Assembly (NCBI GenBank): GCA_028707175.1
Contig: JAQTUV010000003.1
Span: 62,001 to 126,000, forward strand
Length of the DNA: 64,000 nucleotides
Origin: Sideroxydans sp.
GTDB taxonomy: Bacteria > Pseudomonadota > Gammaproteobacteria > Burkholderiales > Gallionellaceae
Direction: 5' to 3'
A model generated the notes under the pieces. It was not told the origin of the DNA. It saw only the letters and a list, made by a program, of their open reading frames with translations, and ran no database searches. The position numbers and the translations under genes are program-made. Shown one piece after another: positions 8,434-17,466 of this stretch (its first letter is position 1; every line of letters starts with the position of its first letter).

Positions 8434-9927
8434 ATGGATGACTTATTGAGTCTGAATCGTGCCGCAAGATTGGTCGGCGTAAGCCGTTCTGACTTGCAAA
8501 AAAAGATTCAAAACGGCGAGATGAACTCCTTTGACGGCAAGGTTGCTGTCGCCGATTTGATGTTGAATTATCCCAGCGCGCAGTTAGAAGACACGAGAGA
8601 GTTTGCTCGGATTGCGCAAATCAAAGAGCGCGCGTTCGGCAAGCGAGTTTTCGAACGCGCATTACCAGATGCCGAAGTGCTTGCTGCGCGTATTACCGAG
8701 TTGAGCAAAACCTTGGCGCAAAGTCAGTCGCAGCTCAAGCAATTCAATTTATTGCTAAGTAAGTTGTGGGACAAATTGGGCGAGCTAGAAGGCCAGTGTC
8801 ATGGCGAATCAAAAACCAAGATGGAGAGCCTGAAATGTTGGATCAAGCAAGAAGTAGCTTCAGCGATGGAACCCGGTTTCAGTAATCCCTTGGCCATTAA
8901 AGACGGTATCTTGAGTGTGATGACCGCTCAAGTAACTTTGCTACCTAGCCAACAGGATTTTTTGGTCGAAGGGCAAGATACTTTGTTGGAAGCGGCTATG
9001 CGTGCAGGGATCTCGCTCAACTATGGTTGCAGTGGGGGTAACTGTGGTTTGTGTAAAGGCCGTGTGTTATCTGGGCAGGTGAAAAAGATACGCCACCACG
9101 ACTTCCCGCTGAGCGAAGCAGAAAAAGAGCAGGGCACCGTACTGATGTGCAGCAATACCGCAGTCAGTGATATCACATTGGAAGCCGCGATTACAGGCAG
9201 TGTGCAGGAAATACCCTACCAACAGATTACGGCGAGTGTGAAAACGAAGGCGCTGTTGAGCGATGAAGTGATGCTGGTACATCTGCAAACTCCACGCAGT
9301 CAGCGCCTACGTTTTCTTGCCGGCCAACGTGTGTCCTTGCGTGTGGCGCAGTCTTTCGATACCGAACTGTCTATTGCGAGCTGTCCTTGTGATGATCGAA
9401 ACTTGTTGTTCCATGTACGCCGTCAGCCTGGGAATCTATTTTCGGATCATGTTTTCGAGAAGATGAAGTCAGGTGAAGCCGTGGAAGTAACAGGGCCGCA
9501 GGGGGAGTTTATCTTGCATGAAAAGTCGGATCGCCCTTTGTATTTCTTTGCGTTCGATGGTGGCTTTGCGCCCATCAAGAGTTTGGTCGAACATGCCATG
9601 TCATTGGCGGTCAGCAACATCAATCTATGCTGGATCGCATCCGATAAAGGGCAGTTATATCTACCCAATGTAGGGCGTGCGTGGGGTGATGCACTGGATA
9701 ATTTTCATTACGCGGAGCAGACGATGGATTTTGATCTGCGTGTAATGAATACGAAGCGTGAGGCATCGCTGTTGCAATTTTTCAAAGGGAAGGTCGCACA
9801 ACATCCTGAATGGATGCAGGGCGATATCTATTTGGCAGGCCCTGAATCCGCTGTTGTTGTGGCTGAACAATTCTTTGCGAGCTTGGGGTTGCCTAAGTCT
9901 CGCGTCTTTGTCGAAGCAGTGAAATAA
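8434..9927 (+). CDS. HTH-[2Fe-2S]-flavin reductase fusion protein
   Basis: A 497-aa protein with three parts. Residues 1-60 resemble a small helix-turn-helix of the MerR/excisionase type (SLNRAARLVGVSRSDLQKKI), followed by a helical, probably coiled-coil stretch to about 130. Residues 165-250 are a plant-type [2Fe-2S] ferredoxin (CSGGNCGLCKG with a later CSN). The rest is a ferredoxin-NADP reductase-type FAD/NAD module, though the usual RxYS flavin motif is altered (ELSIASCP). It resembles CDP-6-deoxy-glucoseen reductase-like or oxygenase reductase proteins. In this context an electron-transfer or redox-sensing role with Dsr is inferred. Confidence 0.75.
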   Translation: MDDLLSLNRAARLVGVSRSDLQKKIQNGEMNSFDGKVAVADLMLNYPSAQLEDTREFARIAQIKERAFGKRVFERALPDAEVLAARITELSKTLAQSQSQLKQFNLLLSKLWDKLGELEGQCHGESKTKMESLKCWIKQEVASAMEPGFSNPLAIKDGILSVMTAQVTLLPSQQDFLVEGQDTLLEAAMRAGISLNYGCSGGNCGLCKGRVLSGQVKKIRHHDFPLSEAEKEQGTVLMCSNTAVSDITLEAAITGSVQEIPYQQITASVKTKALLSDEVMLVHLQTPRSQRLRFLAGQRVSLRVAQSFDTELSIASCPCDDRNLLFHVRRQPGNLFSDHVFEKMKSGEAVEVTGPQGEFILHEKSDRPLYFFAFDGGFAPIKSLVEHAMSLAVSNINLCWIASDKGQLYLPNVGRAWGDALDNFHYAEQTMDFDLRVMNTKREASLLQFFKGKVAQHPEWMQGDIYLAGPESAVVVAEQFFASLGLPKSRVFVEAVK

Positions 9928-9947
9928 ACCAACCCGGGAGAAGCGTG

Positions 9948-10841
9948 ATGAGATTCAATAATTTTTTGCTGTCCGCAGTATTGATGTTGTCTACCACCTT
10001 GACGATGGCGGCGGATGGGTTGTTGAAACCATTCATTCTGGGTTCGAAAAACACAGGGACGGTTGCTGAAAAAGTTGCGCAAGTCAAAGCGTCACTGGCG
10101 GGTGCTGGATTCACCATCGCTGGCGAATATGCACCTTATTCTGGTGCACACATCATGGTCATTACTAACGACGAACTGAAACGTAATGCAGCATCTTCTG
10201 AGTTCGGCGGATATGGCGCGATACAGCGCGTGTCGGTCACCGAGGCTGGAAAAGAGGTTCAGGTTAGTTATACCAACCCAGTCTATATGTCGCATGTGTA
10301 TCGCATGAAGGGCGATCTCGCCAACGTATCGGCAACGTTGGAAAAGGCACTGGGCAGAATGGAAGAGTTCGGAGCACAGGGCATGACCGCGAAGCAAGCA
10401 CGTAAATACCACTACACCATCGGTATGGAATATTTTGATGAACCTAGCCTGTTGGCCGAATACGGCAGCTACGAAGAAGCAGTACAAGCTGTGGATGCCA
10501 AGCTGGCAAACAACAAGAACGGTGTGTCGAAGGTGTATCGCGTGGATGTGACGGGTAAAAAAGAGAGTGTGTTCGGCGTCGGCATGAAGGGCAGCGATGG
10601 CGCGAAATATATGGACGACCGCTTCATCATGTCCGAGATCGACTTCCGTGATGTCAAATCCACTGCGCATCTACCTTACGAAGTGCTGGTCTCTGGCAAC
10701 AAGGTGTATGCCTTGTACGCACGTTTCCGTATCGCCATCGACTTCCCTGATCTTTCCATGATGGGTAAGAACAGCTTTATGAACATCATGAAGACGCCGG
10801 AAGCGATCCGCGAGGCATTGCAGAAGACAGTACAAAAGTAA
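9948..10841 (+). CDS. Exported protein of unknown function
   Basis: A 297-aa protein with a clear Sec signal (FLLSAVLMLSTTLTMAA, cut near residue 22), so probably periplasmic. The mature part has a segment like DUF302 proteins (KASLAGAGFTIAGEYAPYSGAHIMVI), so a divergent two-domain DUF302-type fold is possible; I am not sure. No cysteines or heme sites are visible. GGGAG lies 7 nt before the ATG at 9948, preferred over the GTG three bases upstream. It follows the reductase fusion by 20 nt and probably shares its transcript. Confidence 0.7.
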   Translation: MRFNNFLLSAVLMLSTTLTMAADGLLKPFILGSKNTGTVAEKVAQVKASLAGAGFTIAGEYAPYSGAHIMVITNDELKRNAASSEFGGYGAIQRVSVTEAGKEVQVSYTNPVYMSHVYRMKGDLANVSATLEKALGRMEEFGAQGMTAKQARKYHYTIGMEYFDEPSLLAEYGSYEEAVQAVDAKLANNKNGVSKVYRVDVTGKKESVFGVGMKGSDGAKYMDDRFIMSEIDFRDVKSTAHLPYEVLVSGNKVYALYARFRIAIDFPDLSMMGKNSFMNIMKTPEAIREALQKTVQK

Positions 10842-10860
10842 TCGATTGGAGAGGGTGACT

Positions 10861-11328
10861 ATGAGCGCAGCATTATTCGAAGCAGTGAATCGTGGTGATG
10901 CAAAGACGGTGCAACAGCTGTTGTCGGCTGGGGCGGATGTCAATGCATTGGATGAGTCCGGTTGGACGCCTTTGGCGCGAGCGGTGTATAGCCAAGAGCT
11001 GAAACACGGTTTCCTAGATGTCGTGCAAGTGCTGATCGAAGCAGGCGCGAACCTTGAGGCGACCATCGGCTATGCAGTGCGTCCATTGATGTTGGCGGCT
11101 GGCTATGGCGAGACAGACATCGTCGATCTGTTGATCCGTTCAGGTGCGGATGTGCTGGCCAAGAACGAAGGCGGCTTCACTGCGCTGATGATGGTGAAGC
11201 AGAAACATTACGTCGATGTCGTCAACCTGTTACACGAGGCCGAACAGCTCGCAGGATTGGGCGAGGGCAGTTGCGCAAGCAAGAACGCCCCTAACGCCAA
11301 CGTCATCACTTTTTTGAAACGCAGTTAA
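10861..11328 (+). CDS. Ankyrin-repeat protein
   Basis: A 155-aa protein made mainly of about four ankyrin repeats: ALFEAVNRGDAKTVQQLLSA, ADVNALDESGWTPLARAV, ANLEATIGYAVRPLMLAA and ADVLAKNEGGFTALMM. No signal peptide is seen, so it is probably cytoplasmic and mediates protein contact. The ATG at 10861 is chosen because GAGAGGG lies just upstream; an in-frame TTG at 10846 would overlap that site. It follows the exported protein after 19 nt. Confidence 0.85.
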   Translation: MSAALFEAVNRGDAKTVQQLLSAGADVNALDESGWTPLARAVYSQELKHGFLDVVQVLIEAGANLEATIGYAVRPLMLAAGYGETDIVDLLIRSGADVLAKNEGGFTALMMVKQKHYVDVVNLLHEAEQLAGLGEGSCASKNAPNANVITFLKRS

Positions 11329-11436
11329 TTTAGCCAAGAGCATCCATATGCGCTGAACCAGTTCCTTCCCCCCCTGCAAGGGGGCGGGGATGAGGTAGTC
11401 GCAAATGAAGCATCTGGCATAAAGGGTACAAGACGC

Positions 11437-11667
11437 ATGGCCTATTTCATCTATCGAATCAAAATGCAGCCTATCAAGATGTTGGAGAAGATCGAGCAGC
11501 ACGATACTTATCGTGCTGCTTCTGACAGGGTGAAGTCCTTACGCACCGAAGAAGTCGCCAAAGGTTCGACGGCGCTTATCAAGATGATCCATGCGGACAA
11601 TGAGTTACATGCGGAAGATCTGCTCAATCAGGTGCGTGAGCGCCAGCCTGAATTAGGGGATGACTGA
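11437..11667 (+). CDS. Small conserved hypothetical protein
   Basis: A 76-aa protein beginning MAYFIYRIKMQPIKMLEKIE. It has a beta-strand-like start and a charged helical rest. I recognise the general pattern from uncharacterised betaproteobacterial proteins but know no function. It is separated from the ankyrin gene by about 108 nt that include a C-run/G-run hairpin, and ends 9 nt before the next gene. Confidence 0.65.
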   Translation: MAYFIYRIKMQPIKMLEKIEQHDTYRAASDRVKSLRTEEVAKGSTALIKMIHADNELHAEDLLNQVRERQPELGDD

Positions 11668-11676
11668 CACCCTGCG

Positions 11677-12108
11677 ATGGATGAATCTGCATACAAGTCG
11701 ATGCGCGGCTCATGGTCGGATCGCAGCTGTGCATTTGAAAAAACCGTACTCACAAAATGTGTGTATTGTTCCCAAGTAGAGAAGCACAATCTGGCAGAAC
11801 GTGAAGTCGTGTTATGTCAGGATGCGATGCATAGGTCGCGATGCATCTCCTTGTATGGTCTGCTTCGTTCCAACTTCACTTTTGCATTGGGTGTGACGCA
11901 CATCGACGATCCGTTGCCGCATGCGCAAGAGATGCGATTGCAATGCGGCGGCCTGATCGGCTTGCAGTATGTGGTGGACGGGAAGGTCGAAGTGAGTGAT
12001 GTGGCCCAACTGTTGGATGCGGCGCAACAGTCGTTCGGAGAGTTGGAGCAGTTACCATTCCAAGAGGTCGTGCTGGCAGCCAAGATGCACTACCGTTACA
12101 GAAGATAG
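11677..12108 (+). CDS. Hypothetical cysteine-containing protein
   Basis: A 143-aa protein with five cysteines: a single C near the start, a CVYC pair, then C residues around CQDAMHRSRC. This may be a zinc site, and it is followed by LYGLLRSNFTFALGVTHID and a helical C-terminus. I do not recognise a named family. It lies between two small conserved genes with gaps of 9 and 7 nt, so it is part of the same run. The start ATG is the first possible one; a later start would remove the first cysteine. Confidence 0.6.
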   Translation: MDESAYKSMRGSWSDRSCAFEKTVLTKCVYCSQVEKHNLAEREVVLCQDAMHRSRCISLYGLLRSNFTFALGVTHIDDPLPHAQEMRLQCGGLIGLQYVVDGKVEVSDVAQLLDAAQQSFGELEQLPFQEVVLAAKMHYRYRR

Positions 12109-12115
12109 AAGGGAT

Positions 12116-12487
12116 ATGAAGACGATGTCGTTCCAAGCAACAGGGATCACGCTGCATCAGGAATCGCGCTTATTAGAGATTGGTTTTAATGATGGGCAGA
12201 CGTTCAGTTTCCCTTATGAGTATCTGCGGGTATATTCGCCTTCCGCCGATGTCACAGGGCACTTTCCCGGCGAAGAGGTGTTGCAAGTAGGTAAGCAGGA
12301 TGTGCGTATCAAAGACGTCGCGCCTGCCGGCAGCTATGCGCTACAGATCACCTTTGATGACGGACATGACAGCGGAATTTATTCGTGGGAATATCTGCAC
12401 GGATTAGGAAGTCGCCAGTCCGAATTGTGGCAAGACTATCTAGCAAGAATGGCAGCGGCCAACGCCAGTCGCGAGACGAAGCGCTGA
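12116..12487 (+). CDS. DUF971 family protein
   Basis: A 123-aa protein of the DUF971 / gamma-butyrobetaine hydroxylase N-terminal-like family: ITLHQESRLLEIGFNDGQ, then FPYEYLRVYSPSAD and a C-terminal IYSWEYLHGLG. In fused form this domain binds zinc in some hydroxylases; stand-alone versions are common beside Mrp or Fe-S genes. Here it lies directly upstream of mrp. A second ATG nine bases in (12125) is also possible. Confidence 0.85.
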   Translation: MKTMSFQATGITLHQESRLLEIGFNDGQTFSFPYEYLRVYSPSADVTGHFPGEEVLQVGKQDVRIKDVAPAGSYALQITFDDGHDSGIYSWEYLHGLGSRQSELWQDYLARMAAANASRETKR

Positions 12488-12526
12488 GCAATGAATAAAT
12501 ATTGATCAACCAATGTGGGGTTAGCG

Positions 12527-13618
12527 ATGAGTGTGAATGAGGCAGATGTACAGAGCGCGTTGAAGAATCTGATCGATCCGAATACGAAGAAGGATTTCGT
12601 CAGCGGCAAATCGGTGAAGAACGTCAAAGTGAGTGGCAGCGATGTGACCTTAGACATCCTGCTGGGTTATCCCGCCAAGAGCGTGTGGGCGGAGATACAG
12701 ACCTTGGTCGAGAACCATCTCAAGACTACGCTACCCGGTGTGACTAGCGTCAAGGCTAATGTGAGCAGCAAGGTTGTGCCGCATGCGGTGCAGCGCGGCG
12801 TAAAACTGGTGGACGGTGTGAAGAACATCATCGCGGTCGCCAGTGGCAAGGGTGGTGTAGGCAAGAGCACCACGGCGGTCAATCTGGCACTGGCACTGGC
12901 TGCTGAAGGCGCGCGCGTCGGCATCATGGATGCGGACATCTACGGCCCCTCACAACCCACCATGTTGGGTATCAGCGGCAATCCCGACTCTCCAGACGGA
13001 AAGATGATGAACCCGATGACTAACCATGGCTTGCAAGTCATGTCTATCGGATTCCTGATCGATGCTGACACGCCGATGATCTGGCGCGGCCCGATGGCGA
13101 CGCAAGCGTTGGACCAACTATTGCGCCAGACCAAGTGGGACAACCTCGACTATCTGGTGGTGGACTTGCCACCCGGCACCGGCGACATCCAATTGTCACT
13201 CGCGCAGACCGTGCCCGTCACTGGCTCGATCATCGTCACCACCCCACAAGACATCGCGCTGATGGATGCGCGCAAGGGCCTCAAGATGTTTGAGAAGGTG
13301 GATGTGAAGATCATCGGTATCGTCGAGAACATGAGTACCCATATCTGTTCCAACTGTGGTCATGAAGAGCATATCTTCGGTGCGGGTGGTGGCGAGAAGA
13401 TGTGTGCCGATTACAGCGTGGAGTTCTTGGGCGGATTGCCGCTGGACATCCGCATCCGCGAACAGTCCGACTCAGGCACACCGACCGTGGTGGCCGCACC
13501 GGACAGCAATCTCACCAAAGTCTATAAACAGATCGCGCGTCGCGTGGCGGTGAAGATCGCCGACATGGCGCAAGACCACAGCGCGGTCTTCCCCAAGATC
13601 GTGGTGCAGAACACCTAA
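12527..13618 (+). CDS. mrp: Mrp/ApbC iron-sulfur cluster carrier ATPase
   Basis: A 363-aa P-loop protein of the Mrp/NBP35 family, which binds and passes on [4Fe-4S] clusters. It has an N-terminal DUF59/MIP18-like domain (residues 1-85), a deviant Walker A GKGGVGKST near residue 108, the DADIYGPSQP and DLPPGTGDIQ motifs, and the cluster-binding pair CSNC near residue 275. The ATG at 12527 follows GGGGTTAG and is preferred over an in-frame GTG at 12515. Its place before moaA fits supply of Fe-S clusters to Dsr and MoaA enzymes, which is inference. Confidence 0.93.
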   Translation: MSVNEADVQSALKNLIDPNTKKDFVSGKSVKNVKVSGSDVTLDILLGYPAKSVWAEIQTLVENHLKTTLPGVTSVKANVSSKVVPHAVQRGVKLVDGVKNIIAVASGKGGVGKSTTAVNLALALAAEGARVGIMDADIYGPSQPTMLGISGNPDSPDGKMMNPMTNHGLQVMSIGFLIDADTPMIWRGPMATQALDQLLRQTKWDNLDYLVVDLPPGTGDIQLSLAQTVPVTGSIIVTTPQDIALMDARKGLKMFEKVDVKIIGIVENMSTHICSNCGHEEHIFGAGGGEKMCADYSVEFLGGLPLDIRIREQSDSGTPTVVAAPDSNLTKVYKQIARRVAVKIADMAQDHSAVFPKIVVQNT

Positions 13619-13621
13619 ACG

Positions 13622-14608
13622 ATGACGCAGTTCTCGCCCTTGCAGGATCGCTTCGGTCGCCGTATCGACTACCTCCGGTTGTCGGTCACAGACCGTTGCG
13701 ACATGCGTTGCAGCTATTGCATGCCGCAGGGGTTCAGCGATTACGAAGAGCCAGAAGATTGGTTGACCTTCGACGAGATCGAGCGTGTCGTCGCCTCTTT
13801 TGCGCGCATGGGCACTTCGCGTTTCCGCATCACAGGGGGAGAGCCTTTGTTGCGCCGAGACTTGAGCGGATTGGCGGTGCGCCTGTCATCTCTGGAGGGG
13901 GTGACGGATATGTCACTCAGCACCAACGGTACGCAGTTGGCGCGTCATGCGGCAGCACTTAAAAAGTCGGGTATCACCCGACTCAATGTGAGTCTCGATT
14001 CTCTTTGTGCGGAACGATTACACAGCATCACGCGACGTGACGCGTTGGCGCAGATATTGGATGGATTGCTGGTGGCGAAGGCGTGTGGCTTCGAGCCGAT
14101 CAAGATCAACATGGTGGTGATGGCTGGCGTGAACGAGGATGAGATCGAAACGATGGCGGAATACTGTTTCCGCCACGGTTTTGTGTTGCGTCTGATCGAG
14201 ACCATGCCGATGGGAGAGACTGGACGCAATTCTGGCTATGTCGATCTGCAACCTATCCGTCTGCGTCTGCAAGCGCGTTTCGGTCTGGTAGATGGTCTGG
14301 TTCGTGGCGGGGGGCCCGCACGTTATCTGGTGTCACCTGATGGGGCTGGTAGCATCGGTTTCATCACACCGATGTCACAACACTTCTGCGAGACCTGCAA
14401 TCGCGTACGTTTGTCGGTCGATGGCACGCTCTATCTTTGCCTAGGACAAGAGAACCAATTCGCATTGCGCCCTTTGTTGCGCGACGGTATCAGTGATGAC
14501 GAACTGGATGCGGCGATTCGTAGTGCCATCGAACTGAAGCCGGAGCGCCACGAGTTCCGCGAGCAACCCGGCAAACTCATCCGCGTGATGTCGATGACCG
14601 GAGGTTGA
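13622..14608 (+). CDS. moaA: GTP 3',8-cyclase MoaA (molybdenum cofactor step 1)
   Basis: A 328-aa radical-SAM enzyme. The N-terminal cluster motif is CDMRCSYC, the C-terminal second cluster is CETCNRVRLSVDGTLYLC, and the protein ends in the conserved GG (MTGG) needed for activity. It converts GTP to the 3',8-cyclised intermediate, the substrate of MoaC, whose gene follows after 3 nt. It starts 3 nt after mrp. Confidence 0.96.
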   Translation: MTQFSPLQDRFGRRIDYLRLSVTDRCDMRCSYCMPQGFSDYEEPEDWLTFDEIERVVASFARMGTSRFRITGGEPLLRRDLSGLAVRLSSLEGVTDMSLSTNGTQLARHAAALKKSGITRLNVSLDSLCAERLHSITRRDALAQILDGLLVAKACGFEPIKINMVVMAGVNEDEIETMAEYCFRHGFVLRLIETMPMGETGRNSGYVDLQPIRLRLQARFGLVDGLVRGGGPARYLVSPDGAGSIGFITPMSQHFCETCNRVRLSVDGTLYLCLGQENQFALRPLLRDGISDDELDAAIRSAIELKPERHEFREQPGKLIRVMSMTGG

Positions 14609-14611
14609 ACC

Positions 14612-15112
14612 TTGTCTGACCTAACCCACTTTTCCGAATCGGGGCGTGCACGCATGGTGGACGTTTCTGAGAAATCCACTACCCAACGCGTCGCTATTGC
14701 CAGCGGTATCCTGCGTATGCAACTGACTACCTTGGAGCGTATCCGCGCCGGTGGCATCGCCAAGGGTGATGTGTTGACGGTGGCCGATGTGGGCGCGGTG
14801 ATGGCCGCCAAGCACACCCCCGATATCATCCCCATGTGTCACTCCATCGCCTTGAGCGGGGTGGACGTGGTGTTCAGCGAGATCGTCGAACCTGATGCAG
14901 AAGGTTGTGTGGGCATCAAGGCGGTGGTCACTGCGACTTGCGTCGGACAAACCGGCGTGGAGATGGAAGCCTTGTGTGCAGCCAACGTGGCACTGCTCAC
15001 CATCTACGACATGTGCAAAGCGATAGACCGAGGAATGCGCATCGAGAACGTACAACTGGAAGAAAAACGCGGCGGCAAGAGCGGCGTGTGGAAGCGCGGA
15101 GAGCAGCGATGA
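14612..15112 (+). CDS. moaC: Cyclic pyranopterin monophosphate synthase MoaC
   Basis: A 166-aa MoaC with normal motifs: [18 protein letters not shown] at the start, [14 protein letters not shown], and [17 protein letters not shown] in the middle. A TTG start at 14612 is chosen because it keeps the conserved LTHF segment; the next ATG (14654) would cut it off. Acts directly after MoaA. Confidence 0.94.
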   Translation: MSDLTHFSESGRARMVDVSEKSTTQRVAIASGILRMQLTTLERIRAGGIAKGDVLTVADVGAVMAAKHTPDIIPMCHSIALSGVDVVFSEIVEPDAEGCVGIKAVVTATCVGQTGVEMEALCAANVALLTIYDMCKAIDRGMRIENVQLEEKRGGKSGVWKRGEQR

Positions 15113-15135
15113 AGGCTTCGAGTTTAATATCCGAA

Positions 15136-15180
15136 CCGTTCGCCCTGAGTAGCACGCGCAGCGGGCGTATCGAAGGGAGC
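15136..15180. repeat. Dispersed palindromic repeat between moaC and moaD
   Basis: The gap holds the sequence CCGTTCGCCCTGAGTAG ... CGTATCGAAGGG. This is a common dispersed repeat type in beta- and gammaproteobacterial genomes, with a related half (TTCGACAAGCTCAGGACTGG) at 20457. It lies inside the moa operon and may affect the transcript between moaC and moaD. Confidence 0.55.
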
Positions 15181-15206
15181 GTTGCAAAGCAACGGCGGAA
15201 TAAGAA

Positions 15207-15446
15207 ATGATCAAAGTTTTATTCTTCGGCCCCGTCGCAGAAAAGATAGGCCAGCGCGAGATGCTGTTGGATTTCACCGATGGCATGACCTTGCACGGCG
15301 TGACGCACGACATCGATCTGCGATATCCGGGTGCTCTCAGTATCGTCAGCTTCATGGCCGTCAATCAGCAGCAGGTGCGGGATGCTCAGATCGCATTAAA
15401 TGATGACGACGAGATCGCCTTGATGGCGAAGTTCTCGGGGGGATGA
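15207..15446 (+). CDS. moaD: Molybdopterin synthase sulfur-carrier subunit MoaD
   Basis: A 79-aa ubiquitin-fold protein starting MIKVLFFGPVAEKIGQREM and ending in the double glycine FSGG, which is adenylated and thiocarboxylated before transfer of sulfur in the MoaDE complex. Normal length. Separated from moaE by about 100 nt with a REP-like unit. Confidence 0.93.
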   Translation: MIKVLFFGPVAEKIGQREMLLDFTDGMTLHGVTHDIDLRYPGALSIVSFMAVNQQQVRDAQIALNDDDEIALMAKFSGG

Positions 15447-15474
15447 GGTGAAGAAGATTGTGAAACTCATCATG

Positions 15475-15520
15475 CTAGGTCGGTCTTCAGACAGACATGT
15501 CGGGCTGAAGCCCGACCTAC
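15475..15520. repeat. Degenerate REP-like unit between moaD and moaE
   Basis: Contains TAGGTCGGTCTTCAGACAGAC followed by a hairpin GTCGGGCTGAAGCCCGAC and ACCTAC. It is a diverged copy of the two-hairpin unit at 6858 and 19117. Confidence 0.65.
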
Positions 15521-15549
15521 GTTATCGTACCGAAATGACAAGGGATTAA

Positions 15550-15975
15550 ATGAACGCCCCCGTCCGTATCCAGCAGGAAGATTTTTCGCAAGACGAAGAA
15601 ATCTCCGCACTCAAGGCTAGTTCCTCACGCATGGGCGGCATCGCCACCTTCCTTGGTTGCGCGCGCGACTTCTCCGCAGGGCATAGCGTCAGCGAGATCA
15701 GTTTCGAAGCCTACGGCAGCATGGCGCTCTCCGAGATGCGCACGCTACGCGAGGAAGCTATCACCAGATTCGGATTGTTAGATGCGCGCATCGTACATCG
15801 CGTCACCACCGTCAAAGCAGGAGACAACATCGTCTTCATCGCAGCAGGTGCCGAACACCGCGCTGCTGCTTTCGATGCCTGTCGCTGGATGATCGACGAA
15901 CTCAAACAGCGCGTGCCGATCTGGAAGAAAGAGATCACGCCGCAGGGGGATGCATGGGTAACGCCGCATCCATAG
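15550..15975 (+). CDS. moaE: Molybdopterin synthase catalytic subunit MoaE
   Basis: A 141-aa MoaE: GGIATFLGCARDFSAG, ISFEAYGSMA, and RVTTVKAGDNIVFIAAGAEHR, then the catalytic KKEITPQGDAWV near the C-terminus with the lysines that take the MoaD thiocarboxylate. Works with MoaD to make the dithiolene of molybdopterin. Confidence 0.94.
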   Translation: MNAPVRIQQEDFSQDEEISALKASSSRMGGIATFLGCARDFSAGHSVSEISFEAYGSMALSEMRTLREEAITRFGLLDARIVHRVTTVKAGDNIVFIAAGAEHRAAAFDACRWMIDELKQRVPIWKKEITPQGDAWVTPHP

Positions 15976-16052
15976 AGCAGGGGATGCGGCTTGTTATGAA
16001 CGCGCGGCATTTAGATACGTACGCTTGATTGAATATCATAGGGATTGAAGTG

Positions 16053-16739
16053 ATGAACTTTGAGTTTCCAGTTTATGCGTACGATGCGATTAGCTTTGTT
16101 GCGAGTGTCGCGCTGATCATTGCGTATCACTTGTACCTGCGTAGCAAAGTGAAGCGTGATAGAACCTATACCGTGCAGGCTGTGAATATGATTGCGAGAA
16201 CGGCATGGGTTGAAACCATCATGCGTGAGAAAAAAGACATTCTCGCTGTTCAAACATTACGAAATTCCACGATGGCGGCTACCTTTCTAGCATCCACCTC
16301 GGTTCTCATGATCATCGGGATATTGACTCTCAGCGAGGGCAGTAAGATGGAGACCACATGGCATGCGCTGAATGTCGTCAACACTCAATCTTCCGAGCTT
16401 TGGTTAGTGAAACTCATCTGCCTGTTGATGGATATGTTTGTTGCCTTCTTCAGTTTCTCAATGTCGATCCGAGTGTTTAATCACGTGGGGTACATGATCA
16501 ACGTACCCATCGAACTCAAACACAAAATGATCACGCCAGCCCATGTGGTCACCCATCTCAATCGAGCGGGAAAGTTTTATAGCATTGGTATGCGCGCTTA
16601 TTACTTCATCGTTCCTTTGGTGTTTTGGTTGTTCGGCCCACACTTCATGTTTGTATCAACCATCGCATTACTGCTCGTGCTTTACCGAATAGACCGCGCG
16701 CCAACAATCATGACGTTAGATTATTCTGATGTCGATTAA
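16053..16739 (+). CDS. DUF599 family membrane protein
   Basis: A 228-aa protein with four or five membrane helices. The AIIA-like start ASVALIIAYHLYLRSKV, the motif ARTAWVETIMREKKDILAVQ and QTLRNSTMAATFLASTSVLM mark the DUF599 family, of unknown function. The ATG at 16053 follows AGGGATTGAA; an upstream TTG would only add eight residues. It interrupts the molybdenum-cofactor run and need not be related to it. Confidence 0.85.
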   Translation: MNFEFPVYAYDAISFVASVALIIAYHLYLRSKVKRDRTYTVQAVNMIARTAWVETIMREKKDILAVQTLRNSTMAATFLASTSVLMIIGILTLSEGSKMETTWHALNVVNTQSSELWLVKLICLLMDMFVAFFSFSMSIRVFNHVGYMINVPIELKHKMITPAHVVTHLNRAGKFYSIGMRAYYFIVPLVFWLFGPHFMFVSTIALLLVLYRIDRAPTIMTLDYSDVD

Positions 16740-16748
16740 GGGGGAGTT

Positions 16749-17369
16749 ATGAATCTTAAGCAGCATTGGGAACAGGTCTACGCTAGCAAGCCTTCTGATA
16801 CGGTTAGCTGGTTTCAGGAACATGCCGATCAGTCGATGAGATTGATTCATCGAACAAGGTTAGGCAAAGATGCGGCCATTATTGATGTGGGTGGTGGTGC
16901 GTCGGTACTCGTGGATGAGTTGATGGCGGAGGGTTATACCGACGTAAGTGTGCTTGATTTGTCAGCGGCGGCATTGTTGGTAGCCCAGCAGCGTTTAGGA
17001 GAATTTGCGGGTGCGGTACATTGGATGGAGAGTGACATTACGCGAGCTGAGTTTCCTAGCCATCGTTTCGACATCTGGCATGACCGTGCGGTATTCCATT
17101 TTTTGACTGATCCCGATGATCGTAATGCTTACGTAGAGAGAGTCATGCGTGCAGTACGCCCCGGCGGTCATGTCATCATTGCTACCTTCGGTGAAGATGG
17201 CCCAGAAAAATGCAGTGGCCTACCGGTGGTGCGATATAAACCCGAATCCCTGCATGCGGAATTTGGCGAAGCCTTTCTATTGGTCGAACATGAAAGTGAA
17301 GCGCACCACACTCCTTCAGGCACTGTTCAGCAGTTTGTCTATTGTTATTGTCGTAAGGGAAACAGCTAG
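16749..17369 (+). CDS. Class I SAM-dependent methyltransferase
   Basis: A 206-aa Rossmann-fold methyltransferase. SAM-binding motif I is IIDVGGGASVLVDEL (near residue 38), an acidic post-I residue sits in VLDLSAAAL, and motif IV-like DIWHDRAVFHFL follows. It resembles the small stand-alone methyltransferases that begin HWEQVYASKPSDTVSWFQ; the substrate is unknown. GGGGGAG lies just before the start, and the gene is 9 nt after the DUF599 gene. Confidence 0.85.
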   Translation: MNLKQHWEQVYASKPSDTVSWFQEHADQSMRLIHRTRLGKDAAIIDVGGGASVLVDELMAEGYTDVSVLDLSAAALLVAQQRLGEFAGAVHWMESDITRAEFPSHRFDIWHDRAVFHFLTDPDDRNAYVERVMRAVRPGGHVIIATFGEDGPEKCSGLPVVRYKPESLHAEFGEAFLLVEHESEAHHTPSGTVQQFVYCYCRKGNS

Positions 17370-17466
17370 TGCTAGGGCGGGGAGCATTGCTGACTCGCAA
17401 GTTGGGTTGGCTACAATCGGCCAGCAGCAGCCATCTGTTCAATTCATTTCTAGGAAGAACGCAGCC

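Noticed and set aside
17149-17466. Long N-terminal extension of the lipoprotein gene
   Set aside because: The extra part overlaps the methyltransferase gene in another frame, and a good lipobox and ribosome site support the later TTG start at 17467.
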